From: Thalassospira sp. MCCC 1A03138
Lineage (GTDB): Bacteria > Pseudomonadota > Alphaproteobacteria > Rhodospirillales > Thalassospiraceae
Assembly (NCBI RefSeq): GCF_002115785.1
Contig: NZ_JFJY01000009.1
Coordinates: 140,900 to 204,899 of the forward strand
Length of the DNA stretch: 64,000 bases
Direction: 5' to 3'
Every line of letters begins with the position of its first letter. Within the stretch, counting starts at the first letter, position 1. Both the position numbers and the translations under genes were made by a program. The notes under the pieces were generated by a model. It searched no databases. It was not told the DNA's origin and was given only the letters and a program-made list of their open reading frames with translations. Below are positions 8,378-19,130 of this stretch, piece after piece.

Positions 8378-8992
8378 ATGACCACGAAAAAATCAGATGA
8401 TCAGGATCGCGTCGTTATCAAGAAATACGCGAACCGCCGCCTCTACAACACTGCGACCAGTTCGTATGTGACGCTTGACCACCTGTCGCAGATGGTCAAG
8501 GACAATACCGATTTCGTCGTTTATGACGCCAAGACCGGCGAGGATATCACCCGTCCGGTCCTGACACAGATTATTGTCGAGGAAGAGAACAAGGGGCAGA
8601 ACCTGCTGCCGATCAGCTTCCTGCGCCAATTGATCGGGTTCTATGGCGACAGCCTTCAGGGTCTGGTACCGAGCTATCTGGAACAGGCGATGCGTTCGTT
8701 TGCGCATAATCAGGAACAGATGCGCGAATATATGCAGGGCACGATGCAGGGCATTTTCCCGTTCGGCCAGTTCGAGGAAATGAACAAGCAGAACATGGCG
8801 TTGTTTGAGCAGACCATGAAGATGTTTTCGCCCTTCCTTCAGGAAGAGGCCGACAAGGCCAACGGGAAAGCCGATGCAGCCCAGACCGGCAAACCGGCAA
8901 AAAATGACGCATCCCTTGATGACCTGAAAAGCCAGCTTGAAGCGATGCAGGCGCAGCTCAACAGCCTGGTCAACAACAAGGCCAGCAAGTAA
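8378..8992 (+). CDS. phaR: Polyhydroxyalkanoate synthesis repressor
   Basis: 204 residues. The N-terminal PHB accumulation regulator DNA-binding domain is unmistakable (VVIKKYANRRLYNTATSSYV, then TLDHLSQMVKDNTDFVVYDAKTG, residues 11-53), followed by the PHB_acc domain with EEENKGQNLLPISFLRQLI and repeated MREYMQG/MQGIFPF helices. PhaR senses free PHA polymer and derepresses phasin and PHA genes. I use ATG 8378, which follows a GGGAA-type ribosome site. The frame is open 51 codons further upstream but lacks conserved residues there. It is divergent from phaEC and closed by a good terminator. Confidence 0.95.
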   Translation: MTTKKSDDQDRVVIKKYANRRLYNTATSSYVTLDHLSQMVKDNTDFVVYDAKTGEDITRPVLTQIIVEEENKGQNLLPISFLRQLIGFYGDSLQGLVPSYLEQAMRSFAHNQEQMREYMQGTMQGIFPFGQFEEMNKQNMALFEQTMKMFSPFLQEEADKANGKADAAQTGKPAKNDASLDDLKSQLEAMQAQLNSLVNNKASK

Positions 8993-9029
8993 ACGGCCCC
9001 AAACCCGTTCATTTCAAAGCATCACGCAG

Positions 9030-9060
9030 AAAGCTCCGGATTTTCCGGGGCTTTTTTGTT
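9030..9060 (+). terminator. Intrinsic terminator of phaR
   Basis: AGCTCCGG pairs with CCGGGGCT (one G-T pair) across a TTTT loop and is followed by a run of six or more T, 38 bp after the phaR stop. Confidence 0.85.
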
Positions 9061-9234
9061 TTTGCCCGCATGTCTCGCGGCATCATTCCTGCATAAACTT
9101 TTCATTAACGTTTTTCACCGCCCGGCACCTGTCGCAAGGCGGCAATTTTTGCCGGGTTTACGCCCCCTTGAATGGAGTCCCTTGCATAAGACCAGTTAAA
9201 TACCCCGGTTAAACGCATAAAACCGCAAAATGAC

Positions 9235-9591
9235 ATGACAGCGATCACACCGATCCCCTTGCACCCGGCCCGCAGGCCCGACGCTGCAAGTAGTGGAACA
9301 GACGGCCCTGCCGGGATCGGGATGGATATCACTGCACTGGTTTCGCCTGTACGGGAAATCGCGCAGAACGGTGGCGCATGGCTTGAACCCCATGATCCTG
9401 GGGGCAGTGCAGCATTTTGGGCGCAGCTTTTGGGCCAGCTCCTACCTCAGGAAAACCTTTTGCAACCTGCGGTCATTCAGGAATTGCATGCCAGCTATGC
9501 ACGTCATTCCACACCTTACGGCTCAGAAAGCCATGTCTTTTTTTCGCCTAACGCACTAGACAACGACAGGCGAATTGACCTATATAGCTAG
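9235..9591 (+). CDS. Small hypothetical protein
   Basis: A 118-codon frame, Pro/Ala-rich for the first 30 residues, with a more ordered-looking C-terminal part (AAFWAQLLGQLLPQENLLQPAVIQE, written here in two pieces: AAFWAQLLGQLL and PQENLLQPAVIQE). No signal peptide, helix pair or known motif is visible. It sits alone between the phaR terminator and the XRE regulator. The upstream ribosome site is poor and a second ATG at 9322 (MDITALV) is possible. Codon use with G/C at third positions argues for a gene, but I cannot exclude a chance frame. Confidence 0.45.
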   Translation: MTAITPIPLHPARRPDAASSGTDGPAGIGMDITALVSPVREIAQNGGAWLEPHDPGGSAAFWAQLLGQLLPQENLLQPAVIQELHASYARHSTPYGSESHVFFSPNALDNDRRIDLYS

Positions 9592-9761
9592 CTTCTGGCG
9601 GATCGCTGAGACTCCTATCTGACCAAAGTTCAGATATTTCTTGCAAGCAGAAGGCTTTCAAACCGGGTCAACCTGATTGTGATTAATAGGCGAAATTAAC
9701 AAGCCTGACAGCGTCCCGAGTGGGAATAAATAACTGGCGGTTGATAACGGAAAAATATGCA

Positions 9762-10157
9762 ATGACTGAGATTGTATCAAACGAAGAACCGAAACGCGCT
9801 AATCGCGCAACAGATACGGACCGTTATGTCGGTCAGCGTATTCGCGAACGTCGCATCATGCTGGGTCTGTCCCAGCAGCAGATGGCCGATCTGATCGGTG
9901 TTACCTACCAGCAGGCTCACAAATACGAGCGCGGCATCAACCGCATTTCTGCCGGTCGTCTTTACGAAATCTCCCAGGTCCTGGGCGTTCCTGTCAGCTA
10001 CTTCTACGAAGGTCTCGACGGCAACCAGGAAACCGAACTTAATGCGCGTCAGCGCATGTGCCTTGAACTGGCGCGCAACTTTGCGAGCATCAAGCACGAA
10101 AAACACCAGGAAGCGCTGAGCCAGATGGCACGCGCACTGGCCGATCAGGCTGCCTAA
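9762..10157 (+). CDS. XRE family helix-turn-helix regulator
   Basis: 131 residues. A Cro/CI HTH occupies residues 21-75 (YVGQRIRERRIMLGLSQQQM, then ADLIGVTYQQAHKYERGINR and ISAGRLYEISQVLGVPVSYF), followed by a helical tail rich in charged residues. This short, chromosomally encoded form is widespread in Rhodospirillales and Rhizobiales; its regulon is not known to me. ATG 9762 follows GGAAAA at eight bases. The in-frame codon at 9720 gives 14 extra residues without a ribosome site. The gene stands alone and ends in a terminator. Confidence 0.88.
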   Translation: MTEIVSNEEPKRANRATDTDRYVGQRIRERRIMLGLSQQQMADLIGVTYQQAHKYERGINRISAGRLYEISQVLGVPVSYFYEGLDGNQETELNARQRMCLELARNFASIKHEKHQEALSQMARALADQAA

Positions 10158-10195
10158 GCCTGATCACTGCGATCTTCAGCATTGCTGCAAAAATC

Positions 10196-10223
10196 AGGCT
10201 GCCTTCCATGGCAGCCTTTTTTT
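10196..10223 (+). terminator. Intrinsic terminator of the XRE gene
   Basis: AGGCTGCC pairs perfectly with GGCAGCCT across TTCCAT, followed by a run of T. Confidence 0.9.
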
Positions 10224-10288
10224 GTGGCTGATCACAGGCACGATTTTTGTGATAGCGTCACGGCAAGACCAAGACAGGGGCAAACCGC

Positions 10289-10927
10289 ATGACAGGCGAT
10301 ATCACGCAATCCGGCCTGATCGATCTGATCGACGAGCAACGCAGCAAACTTGGCTATCTTTCGATATCAGCCCTTATAGCGCTGACAAGGGCCGGCAATG
10401 TCATCCTTGATCCGTTTTCAATCCTGATCAGCATCCATGCCGAGATCGGGCGCGACAACATTTTCCATCCTGCCGTCCGGCTTGATGCCACCTCCCCCGC
10501 GATCCTTGAGATTGGCAGCCGAAATACGTTTTACGCCAACACGATGATTGATGCCCAGACAGGACCTATCACGATCGGCGATGGCAATCTGTTTGGCGAA
10601 GGTTGCGTTCATGTTGCCACCAACCAGCCCGGTGCGGCGATCACTATCGGATCAGACGGTCGTTATCGCGGGTCAATCCAGATTTCAGGCTTATCCGTTC
10701 TGGGTGATGGCAGCCAGATCCTTGGCAATATTATTGTCCGCGATGCACAGCTTGGTGCAGGCGGATCATTTCGCCACCCGATTGCCGATGAACGTGGTGC
10801 GGTTTTAAAGGGGGTTGGACAGGGAAGTGGGATTATCCTTCAGATGGGTCAGGTAATTGCCGGACACGGCATCCTGGCCCCGGAAAACGTCCGCATGCAG
10901 TCCTTCTATCATCCAGACGCAAAATAG
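10289..10927 (+). CDS. Left-handed beta-helix (hexapeptide repeat) protein
   Basis: 212 residues. After about 40 residues of helix, imperfect hexapeptide turns recur from about residue 45 to 190: ILISIHAEIGRDNIFHPAVR, LEIGSRNTFYANTMIDAQ, ITIGDGNLFGEGCVHVATN, VLGDGSQILGNIIVRDAQLG. Such folds occur in acyl- and acetyltransferases, gamma carbonic anhydrases and dynactin-like proteins. I see no histidine triad like that of gamma carbonic anhydrase and no clear catalytic His of the acetyltransferases, so no reaction is assigned. The gene stands alone and is convergent with proB. Confidence 0.75.
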   Translation: MTGDITQSGLIDLIDEQRSKLGYLSISALIALTRAGNVILDPFSILISIHAEIGRDNIFHPAVRLDATSPAILEIGSRNTFYANTMIDAQTGPITIGDGNLFGEGCVHVATNQPGAAITIGSDGRYRGSIQISGLSVLGDGSQILGNIIVRDAQLGAGGSFRHPIADERGAVLKGVGQGSGIILQMGQVIAGHGILAPENVRMQSFYHPDAK

Positions 10928-10950
10928 GGGCAGCCGATGGCTACCCCTTT
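10927..10950. terminator. Hairpin between convergent genes
   Basis: GGGG(C)AGCC pairs with GGCT(A)CCCC across GAT, with one mismatch, and TTTG follows. It lies just after the hexapeptide-repeat gene and 24 bp from the end of proB. Confidence 0.5.
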
Positions 10951-10973
10951 GTCGCAAATCCCGCAACCGAACT

Positions 10974-13147
<2,174 letters not shown>

Positions 13148-13235
13148 TCAATCATTCCGCCCGGCCGGATCGCGATTTCGAAACAGATCGCCTCGCATCG
13201 ACGGCACGGGAAATTTTCATATAACACATAAAACA

Positions 13236-13263
13236 AGGGAGGAATGATTGCTCATTCCTCCCT
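13236..13263 (-). terminator. Terminator of rplU-rpmA
   Basis: A perfect 12-bp stem (GGGAGGAATGA plus flanking A-T) with a TTGC loop; on the minus strand TTGTTTTAT follows. It separates the ribosomal protein genes from obg. Confidence 0.82.
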
Positions 13264-13302
13264 CGAAATCTTTGCTACGGATGAGCGCAGCCGACGGGAG
13301 GC

Positions 13303-13563
13303 TTACGCCTCGGCCGGAACGACACATACATAGGTACGACCCTTGAAGCCCGACTTGAACTGGACGTTGCCGCCAGCCGTCGCAAACAGGGTGTGGTCTT
13401 TGGCCAGGCCAACATTGTCGCCTGCATGGAACTTGGTGCCACGCTGACGAACGAGAATGTTACCTGCAACAACCGTCTGGCCGCCGAATTTCTTGACGCC
13501 GAGGCGCCGACCTTCGGAGTCGCGACCGTTACGGGAGCTACCACCAGCTTTCTTATGAGCCAT
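13303..13563 (-). CDS. rpmA: 50S ribosomal protein L27
   Basis: 86 residues with the canonical start [20 protein letters not shown] and central GNILVRQRG and TLFATAGG motifs. The N-terminus begins directly with the mature sequence, so no cleaved extension of the Firmicute type is present. It follows rplU on the same strand with 30 bp between them. Confidence 0.98.
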   Translation of the reverse strand: MAHKKAGGSSRNGRDSEGRRLGVKKFGGQTVVAGNILVRQRGTKFHAGDNVGLAKDHTLFATAGGNVQFKSGFKGRTYVCVVPAEA

Positions 13564-13593
13564 GAAACTCTCCTAAAACTGCATCCCGGCCGA

Positions 13594-13905
13594 TTAGGCC
13601 GTGATGTCCGTGATGCGCAGAACAGTCAGGTTCTGGCGATGACCATTTTTGCGACGGTAGTTGTGCCGGCGCTTTTTCTTGAAAACGATCACCTTGTCGC
13701 CCTTGGTCTGTTCGAGAACTTCTGCATTCACAAAAGCCCCTTTGACCAACGGAGCACCAACCTTCGGCGCACCGTCGCCAGCAACCATGAGAACTTCTTC
13801 AAGTTTCACGGTGTCACCGGCCTGGGCAGCGATCTTTTCGACTTTGATAACGTCGTTGGCAGCAACTTTATACTGTTTGCCGCCAGTTTTGATGATTGCA
13901 TACAT
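13594..13905 (-). CDS. rplU: 50S ribosomal protein L21
   Basis: 103 residues beginning [22 protein letters not shown] 13905 follows AGGAA at nine bases; a frame opening at 13941 adds 12 residues that do not belong to the family. The C-terminus has [19 protein letters not shown], the RNA-binding end of L21. It is the first gene of the rplU-rpmA operon. Confidence 0.98.
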   Translation of the reverse strand: MYAIIKTGGKQYKVAANDVIKVEKIAAQAGDTVKLEEVLMVAGDGAPKVGAPLVKGAFVNAEVLEQTKGDKVIVFKKKRRHNYRRKNGHRQNLTVLRITDITA

Positions 13906-14197
13906 CGATATAGTTCCTGAAAAATCATTCTGGAAACGCACACGCGCGCTTCGGTGTCGCTGCTAACTGAAACCGAACCGCTGCGAGAGACGGGTGAAAT
14001 ACCTTTTTCGCCCACCAGAGTCAACCGCAAAGCGCACCGTTTCCGGGCTTTGGCCATGGCAGGGACGCATGGCAGAGGTTTGTTTCCCAACCCGGCCCGG
14101 CCCAACCGGCAAAAGAGTTCGGGGAAAATACGTTTTCCCTCTTGCATTCTGGCTTAAGGATCGTTAAACAGCGCCTCGAACGCCAGACCACACATGC
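13906..14197. other. Intergenic region upstream of rplU
   Basis: No gene is seen here. A perfect hairpin GGGAAAA-TACG-TTTTCCC lies at 14122-14139 and could be a leader structure of the rplU transcript or the end of something read from the right. The promoter for rplU-rpmA must lie in this stretch, but I could not fix its boxes. Confidence 0.4.
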
Positions 14198-14287
<90 letters not shown>

Positions 14288-14371
14288 TTTTTCGCGCTTC
14301 CGATTTCAAAAACCGCAAATCTTCAGGCAAGCTCAGTTACTTTTTTCTCGCATCACGCTAAGTGCGAGAAA

Positions 14372-14812
14372 TCAAAACTTTTCCGCCTTACTCTCAAAGC
14401 TCGCAAAAACCGCCAAAGTCTCCTCACTCACATGATGCTCGATCCCCTCGGCATCGAATTCAGCAATCGCGGGATCGACGCCCAATACGATCAGGAAATT
14501 ATAGACAATCTCGTGGCGCTTGCGGCATTTCTCGGCAAGCTCTTTACCCTGATCGGTAAGGAAAATCGAGCGATATGGGCGTGATGTGACAAAGCCGTCA
14601 CGCTCCAGGCGCTTAATCGTATTGTTGACGGTCGCCGCCGTCACGCCAAAGCGTTCGGCAAGGGCGACAGATCGCGCTTCGCCCTCTTCCTCGATCAGGT
14701 CGGCGATCATTTCAACGTAATCCTCGGTCACTTCGCGCGCATGGGCGTCGCGCAATTGCGCAAAAACTTCGGCCTTGTTGTGTCGCGGATGACGCGCATT
14801 CGGATCGCCCAT
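14372..14812 (-). CDS. mntR: Manganese-responsive transcriptional regulator MntR
   Basis: 146 residues of the DtxR/MntR family: a winged HTH at about 20-85 (EDYVEMIADLIEEEGEARSV, ALAERFGVTAATVNNTIKRL) and a metal-binding dimerisation domain with HEIVYNFL, EFDAEGIEHHVSEETL, matching the Glu/His/Cys-type ligand positions of proteobacterial MntR. There is no SH3-like third domain, as expected for MntR. It is divergent from the mntABCD operon, which it should repress when manganese is sufficient. Confidence 0.93.
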   Translation of the reverse strand: MGDPNARHPRHNKAEVFAQLRDAHAREVTEDYVEMIADLIEEEGEARSVALAERFGVTAATVNNTIKRLERDGFVTSRPYRSIFLTDQGKELAEKCRKRHEIVYNFLIVLGVDPAIAEFDAEGIEHHVSEETLAVFASFESKAEKF

Positions 14813-14870
14813 TCACAGCTCCTTTGAAATCCCCAAGGCCTTCATATCAACATAGCGTGCAAAAATCAAT

Positions 14871-14884
14871 TTAGCCTTGACTAA
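14871..14884. promoter_or_regulatory. Small dyad upstream of mntA, possible MntR site
   Basis: TTAG-CCTTGA-CTAA is a 4-bp dyad with a 6-bp spacer in the 142-bp divergent interval between mntR and mntA, in an AT-rich stretch. Position makes it a candidate metal-regulator operator, but the dyad is short and I found no stronger match. Confidence 0.3.
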
Positions 14885-14954
14885 CTTTAAAAGTCCACAC
14901 ATAAACAGGGGACATTGGCAGACTGATTTTAACTTGCATCACAGGATCCCCCAC

Positions 14955-15929
14955 ATGTCGCTTCGCCGCATCGCCCGGAATTTCGGTTTTGCCCTTGCTG
15001 CCGTCTGTAGCTTTGTTGCCGTCTCAGTGACAGGTGCGTCGGCCAAGCCGATTGATGTTGTCGCAACAACCTCCATGATCGCGGATGCCGCCCGTCAGGT
15101 TGCAGGCGACCGCGCCAAGGTCACAGCCCTGATGGGTCCCGGGGTTGATCCGCATTCCTATCGCCAGACACGCAGCGACATCGCCGCCATGGCGCGCGCA
15201 GATCTGGTTTTGTGGCATGGCCTTTATCTTGAAGCACAGCTTGAGGAATTCTTCCTTGATCTGGAAAAGCGCCGCAATGTCGTTGCCGTCGGTGAAGCGA
15301 TTGATAAATCGAAACTTCTGAGCCATGCCGAATATAAAGGTCGTTATGACCCGCATGTCTGGATGGATCCGAAATTGTGGGAAACCGTGGTTCTGGCCGT
15401 GCGCGATGCACTGATCAAGACCGATCCCGAGGGCGAGGCCACCTATCGCGCCAATGCAGACAAGCATATTGCCGATATCGAAAAGCTGATTACCTACATG
15501 CAATCGGTCACAAAAACCGTGCCGGAAAAAAGCCGTGTCCTGCTAACCGCACATGATGCGTTTAGCTATTTCGGGCGCGGTTATGATTTCGAGGTTATGG
15601 GCATTCAGGGCATTTCAACGGAATCCGAAGCCGGCCTGCGCCGGGTCGAGGAACTGGTCGACACCATTGTTGATCGCAAGATTGCCGCGGTCTTTGTTGA
15701 AAGTTCCGTGCCGGAGCGTAATGTACGTGCCCTGATAGAGGGTGCTGCCGCGCGCGGGCAGAAAGTTGAAATCGGCGGCACTCTGTTTTCCGATGCCATG
15801 GGAGAACCGGGAACCTATGAAGGCACCTATATCGGCATGATCGACCATAATGCGACCCTGATTACCCGTGCGCTTGGCGGCGATGCCCCCGTCACCGGGA
15901 TGCAGGGCAAACTGGCGGCCGGCTCCTGA
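14955..15929 (+). CDS. mntA: Manganese ABC transporter substrate-binding protein
   Basis: 324 residues. A signal peptide covers about 1-30 (basic [11 protein letters not shown], hydrophobic core, cleavage near ASAKP). The cluster A-I fold follows, with the metal ligands in context: His in [12 protein letters not shown], His in [10 protein letters not shown], Glu in [10 protein letters not shown] and Asp in YIGMIDHN. It binds Mn2+ (or Zn2+/Fe2+) in the periplasm; Mn is favoured because mntR is adjacent. ATG 14955 is preferred over the frame opening at 14877, since only it gives a signal peptide at the N-terminus. First gene of a four-gene operon. Confidence 0.93.
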   Translation: MSLRRIARNFGFALAAVCSFVAVSVTGASAKPIDVVATTSMIADAARQVAGDRAKVTALMGPGVDPHSYRQTRSDIAAMARADLVLWHGLYLEAQLEEFFLDLEKRRNVVAVGEAIDKSKLLSHAEYKGRYDPHVWMDPKLWETVVLAVRDALIKTDPEGEATYRANADKHIADIEKLITYMQSVTKTVPEKSRVLLTAHDAFSYFGRGYDFEVMGIQGISTESEAGLRRVEELVDTIVDRKIAAVFVESSVPERNVRALIEGAAARGQKVEIGGTLFSDAMGEPGTYEGTYIGMIDHNATLITRALGGDAPVTGMQGKLAAGS

Positions 15930-15952
15930 GCCGCGCCACCGAAGGAACTGTC

Positions 15953-16753
15953 ATGAGCAACGCAGAACTGATTGCAGAAGCCGGAAAGATCGTTGATGTC
16001 GCCGCCAAGGACGCACCACTGACGGTGCGTGGCCTTACGGTATCCTATGGCAACAAACCGGCGGTTTTTTCCGTCGATGCCTCTATCCCGGCGGGTTCCA
16101 TGACTGCGATTATCGGGCCGAACGGGGCGGGTAAATCGACCTTTCTCAAAGGGACGCTTGGCGTTATCCCCCGACTGTCTGGCGAAATCCGTATTTTCGG
16201 CAAACCATTTCACGAGGCACGGGACCGGGTGGCCTATGTCCCCCAACGCGCCAGTGTGGACTGGGACTTTCCCGCCCGCGTCATCGATGTTGTCCTGATG
16301 GGGCTTTATGGATCGGTCGGGCTGTTTCGGTTCTGGCGCGCACGCCACCGCGAACAGGCCATGGAATGTCTTGATCGCGTCGGCATGGCCGACTTCGCCA
16401 CCCGGCAGATCGGACAGCTTTCCGGCGGGCAGCAGCAACGTGTTTTCCTTGCGCGCGCACTCGCACAGAATGCCGAATTTTACCTTCTCGACGAACCTTT
16501 TGCCGGGGTAGATGCTGCGACAGAGCGGGCGATTGTCGCCGTCCTGAAAGACCTTAAGGCGGAAGGCAGAACAGTTGTTTGCGTGCATCATGACCTTTCC
16601 ACGGTTGCCGAGTATTTTGACCGCGTGCTTCTGATCAATGTGCGCCGCGTTGCCGAAGGCCCGGTCGATACCACCTTCACCGCCGCCAATTTGCAGGAAA
16701 CCTATGGCGGGCGACTGGCGACCACGCATATCGATGAATTGCGTCTTGCCTGA
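15953..16753 (+). CDS. mntB: Manganese ABC transporter ATP-binding protein
   Basis: 266 residues. Walker [11 protein letters not shown]-loop [13 protein letters not shown] (typical of metal importers), signature LSGGQQQR, Walker B FYLLDEPF and H-loop CVHHD are all present. About 30 residues precede the nucleotide-binding domain. It starts 23 bp after mntA with a GAAGGAA ribosome site, and powers the two permease subunits that follow. Confidence 0.95.
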   Translation: MSNAELIAEAGKIVDVAAKDAPLTVRGLTVSYGNKPAVFSVDASIPAGSMTAIIGPNGAGKSTFLKGTLGVIPRLSGEIRIFGKPFHEARDRVAYVPQRASVDWDFPARVIDVVLMGLYGSVGLFRFWRARHREQAMECLDRVGMADFATRQIGQLSGGQQQRVFLARALAQNAEFYLLDEPFAGVDAATERAIVAVLKDLKAEGRTVVCVHHDLSTVAEYFDRVLLINVRRVAEGPVDTTFTAANLQETYGGRLATTHIDELRLA

Positions 16754-16792
16754 TCACATGCCCGTCCCGGCAAAGCCATCGGAACCACTCAG

Positions 16793-18013
16793 ATGAGTTT
16801 TCTTGATTACTTCATAAACGCCCTGTTCCTTCAGGCCGGATATAACAGCGCCCTTGTCGCGGTTGGGGCCGGGTTGCTGGGCCTTGCCGGGGGCGGTGCC
16901 GGTGCGTTCATTTTTCTGCGTAAACGTGCCCTTGTTTCTGATGCGATCAGTCACGCCACCCTGCCCGGTGTTGGTATTGCTTTCATGTTGATGGTCGCCC
17001 TTGGCGGTGATGGGCGCTGGTTGCCCGGCCTGATCATCGGATCGGCCATTTCATCGGGCATCGGCCTTTTGATGGTCGAATGGATCACCCGCCAGACCCG
17101 CCTGACCGAGGATGCCGCAATCGGGGCGGTTCTGTCGGTTTTCTTTGGGCTTGGCATCGTTTTGCTGACGATTATTCAAACCATGTCTTCGGGGCGTCAG
17201 GCCGGGCTTGAAAACTTCCTGCTGGGATCGACCGCTGGCATGCTGATCAGCGAGGCAACCACAATTGCGATTGCCGGAGCCCTTGCCACCGCCTTTGTCT
17301 TCATGCTGCGCCGTCCGATGACGCTGGTGGCATTTGATCCGGAATATGCAGCAACAACCGGCATCAATGTCCGTCATATTGATCTGGCAATGATGGGACT
17401 GGCGCTGATTGTTACCGTGATCGGGCTTAAGATTGTCGGGCTGATCCTGATTGTTGCCCTTCTGATCATTCCGCCGGTTACCGCCCGATTCTGGACCAAT
17501 CAGGTCGGACCGATGATCGGTATTGCCGCCGCCATTGGCGGACTTGCCGGTTATATCGGGGCGGTGTTTTCGGCCGCCGCCGCGTCGCTCCCGACCGGGC
17601 CGATCATTGTTCTGGTGGCGTTCGGGTTCTTTGTCTTTTCCGCATTGTTTTCACCGCTTCGCGGCGGTCTGGCATCGGCCTTGCGTCATTGGCGGTTCCA
17701 GCGACGCGTGCACCGTCGGCAGGGGCTTCTGGCACTGGCACGGCGCGAACCGATCTATGACGGATTTACCCTTCGCATACTGCGTCAGTCCGGCATGATA
17801 CGGCCTGACGGGGTTGCAACCCTGCGCGGTAAAACCGCATCGCAAAAGGCCGCCCATGACGAAGCAAGATGGGCGATGGCGCGGCGTATCCTGCCCGATG
17901 ATTCCGCCATTGAACGTTATGACGGACTGACCCCGATTGAAGACATGATGACACAGGATCAGATCGATGAAATCGACCGCGTGATTGCCGAACAGACCGG
18001 AGCCCCCGCATGA
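16793..18013 (+). CDS. mntC: Manganese ABC transporter permease with C-terminal winged-helix-like extension
   Basis: 406 residues. Residues 1-285 are the ABC-3 permease with eight or so membrane helices (SDAISHATLPGVGIAFMLMV, IVALLIIPPVTARF motifs). Ordinary members end here. This one continues for about 115 soluble residues: HRRQGLLALARREPIYDGFT, LRILRQSGMIRPDG, then a charged helix. That stretch resembles the winged-helix extensions of some TroC-type permeases and could sense metal or ATP state; this function is inference. The stop overlaps the mntD start by four bases (ATGA). Confidence 0.92.
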   Translation: MSFLDYFINALFLQAGYNSALVAVGAGLLGLAGGGAGAFIFLRKRALVSDAISHATLPGVGIAFMLMVALGGDGRWLPGLIIGSAISSGIGLLMVEWITRQTRLTEDAAIGAVLSVFFGLGIVLLTIIQTMSSGRQAGLENFLLGSTAGMLISEATTIAIAGALATAFVFMLRRPMTLVAFDPEYAATTGINVRHIDLAMMGLALIVTVIGLKIVGLILIVALLIIPPVTARFWTNQVGPMIGIAAAIGGLAGYIGAVFSAAAASLPTGPIIVLVAFGFFVFSALFSPLRGGLASALRHWRFQRRVHRRQGLLALARREPIYDGFTLRILRQSGMIRPDGVATLRGKTASQKAAHDEARWAMARRILPDDSAIERYDGLTPIEDMMTQDQIDEIDRVIAEQTGAPA

Positions 18014-18960
18014 TTGACAATCTGATCACCGCTCTGGGTGCTGAATTTGTGCAACTCAGCCTGACACCAATCGTGATAGGTATTCTGGGTGCGGTTGCCT
18101 GTGCACTGCCCGGCAACTTCCTGTTGCTACGTCGGCAGGCTCTGATCGGGGATGCGATCAGTCACGTGGTTTTGCCCGGGATTGTTGCGGCCTTTCTGGT
18201 CACCGGCACCATTACGGCGGTCCCGATGATGATCGGGGCCGGTTGTGCGGCAATCGTTGCCGTCATCCTGATTGAAATCGTCAAACGGCTGGGCCGGGTT
18301 GAACCGGGCGCGGCCATGGGGCTGGTTTTCACCACCCTGTTTGCCGCCGGTGTCCTGTTTCTGGAAATGACAGACACCAGTTCGGTGCATATCGATGTGC
18401 AGCACGCGCTTTTGGGGAATCTTGAAAGCCTGATCTGGTTTGATGCCGAGGGCTGGCAATCGTTGCTTGACCCGGTGGCACTGGCGACCCTGCCACCGCA
18501 ATTGCCACGTCTGGCGGTCGTTCTTGTGGGGATTGTGCTGTTCATCACGCTGTTCTGGAAAGAACTGAAAATATCCACCTTTGATGCCGCCTTTGCCGAG
18601 GCGATCGGCATTCGCACCCGTGTTCTTGGATTTGCACTTGTCGTGGTAACGGCGATTGCTGCGGTTGCGGCCTTTGACGCGGTCGGCTCGATCATTGTGA
18701 TTGCGATGTTTGTCTGCCCGCCCGCCGCCGCCCGCCTGATGACCAATCAGCTTGGCCGGCAGATCGGCTGGAGCGTCGCATTGGCCGTAATCTCGGCAGT
18801 TCTGGGTTATGTCTTTGCCGGATATGGACCCGGCTGGTTCGGGTCGCCCTATGCGGTCAGTGCGGCTGGCATGATCGCCACGATTTCCGGTATTGTCCTG
18901 TTGCTGGCCTGCCTGTTCGGGCCACAGCGCAAACGTACCGGCCAGCGCGCCGAAGCGTAA
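18010..18960 (+). CDS. mntD: Manganese ABC transporter permease
   Basis: 316 residues, ABC-3 family, with GDAISHVVLPGIVAAFLVTG and IVIAMFVCPPAAARLMTNQL marking the conserved regions. It forms a heterodimer with mntC. The C-terminus is short, without the extension of mntC. The stop codon is directly followed by a near-consensus Shine-Dalgarno sequence that serves the interrupted mini-ORF at 18978. Confidence 0.94.
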   Translation: MIDNLITALGAEFVQLSLTPIVIGILGAVACALPGNFLLLRRQALIGDAISHVVLPGIVAAFLVTGTITAVPMMIGAGCAAIVAVILIEIVKRLGRVEPGAAMGLVFTTLFAAGVLFLEMTDTSSVHIDVQHALLGNLESLIWFDAEGWQSLLDPVALATLPPQLPRLAVVLVGIVLFITLFWKELKISTFDAAFAEAIGIRTRVLGFALVVVTAIAAVAAFDAVGSIIVIAMFVCPPAAARLMTNQLGRQIGWSVALAVISAVLGYVFAGYGPGWFGSPYAVSAAGMIATISGIVLLLACLFGPQRKRTGQRAEA

Positions 18961-18977
18961 AGGAGGTCTGCCTACCA

Positions 18978-19076
18978 ATGACAAAACTGACCTGATCAAC
19001 ACTTGATCTTAAACGGGCATCGCGCCGGTTGGCCAAAATCCGCCGCGCGATAGCTGCGGCCCGCAAACTGGGATAG
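18978..19076 (+). pseudogene. Arginine-rich mini-ORF interrupted by an in-frame TGA
   Basis: Right behind mntD a near-perfect ribosome site TAAAGGAGGT (18958-18967) precedes ATG 18978. The frame reads MTKLT, then TGA at 18993-18995, and then stays open for 26 more codons to TAG 19074: STLDLKRASRR, LAKIRRAIAAARKLG. The distal part would form a basic amphipathic helix. It may be a small gene broken by a nonsense change, a five-residue leader peptide, or chance. I know of no homologue. The ribosome site and the length of the open tail are direct observations; any function is speculation. Confidence 0.3.
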
Positions 19077-19130
19077 GGCGCGAGACCGGATCAGTTTGAC
19101 CTCGCCCCCGGTCTGCCAAAACTGCATACT

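Noticed and set aside
6170..9060. A complete phaCAB operon with phasin
   Set aside because: The genes are on the two strands with unrelated genes between them, and no phasin-like small protein is present in the window.
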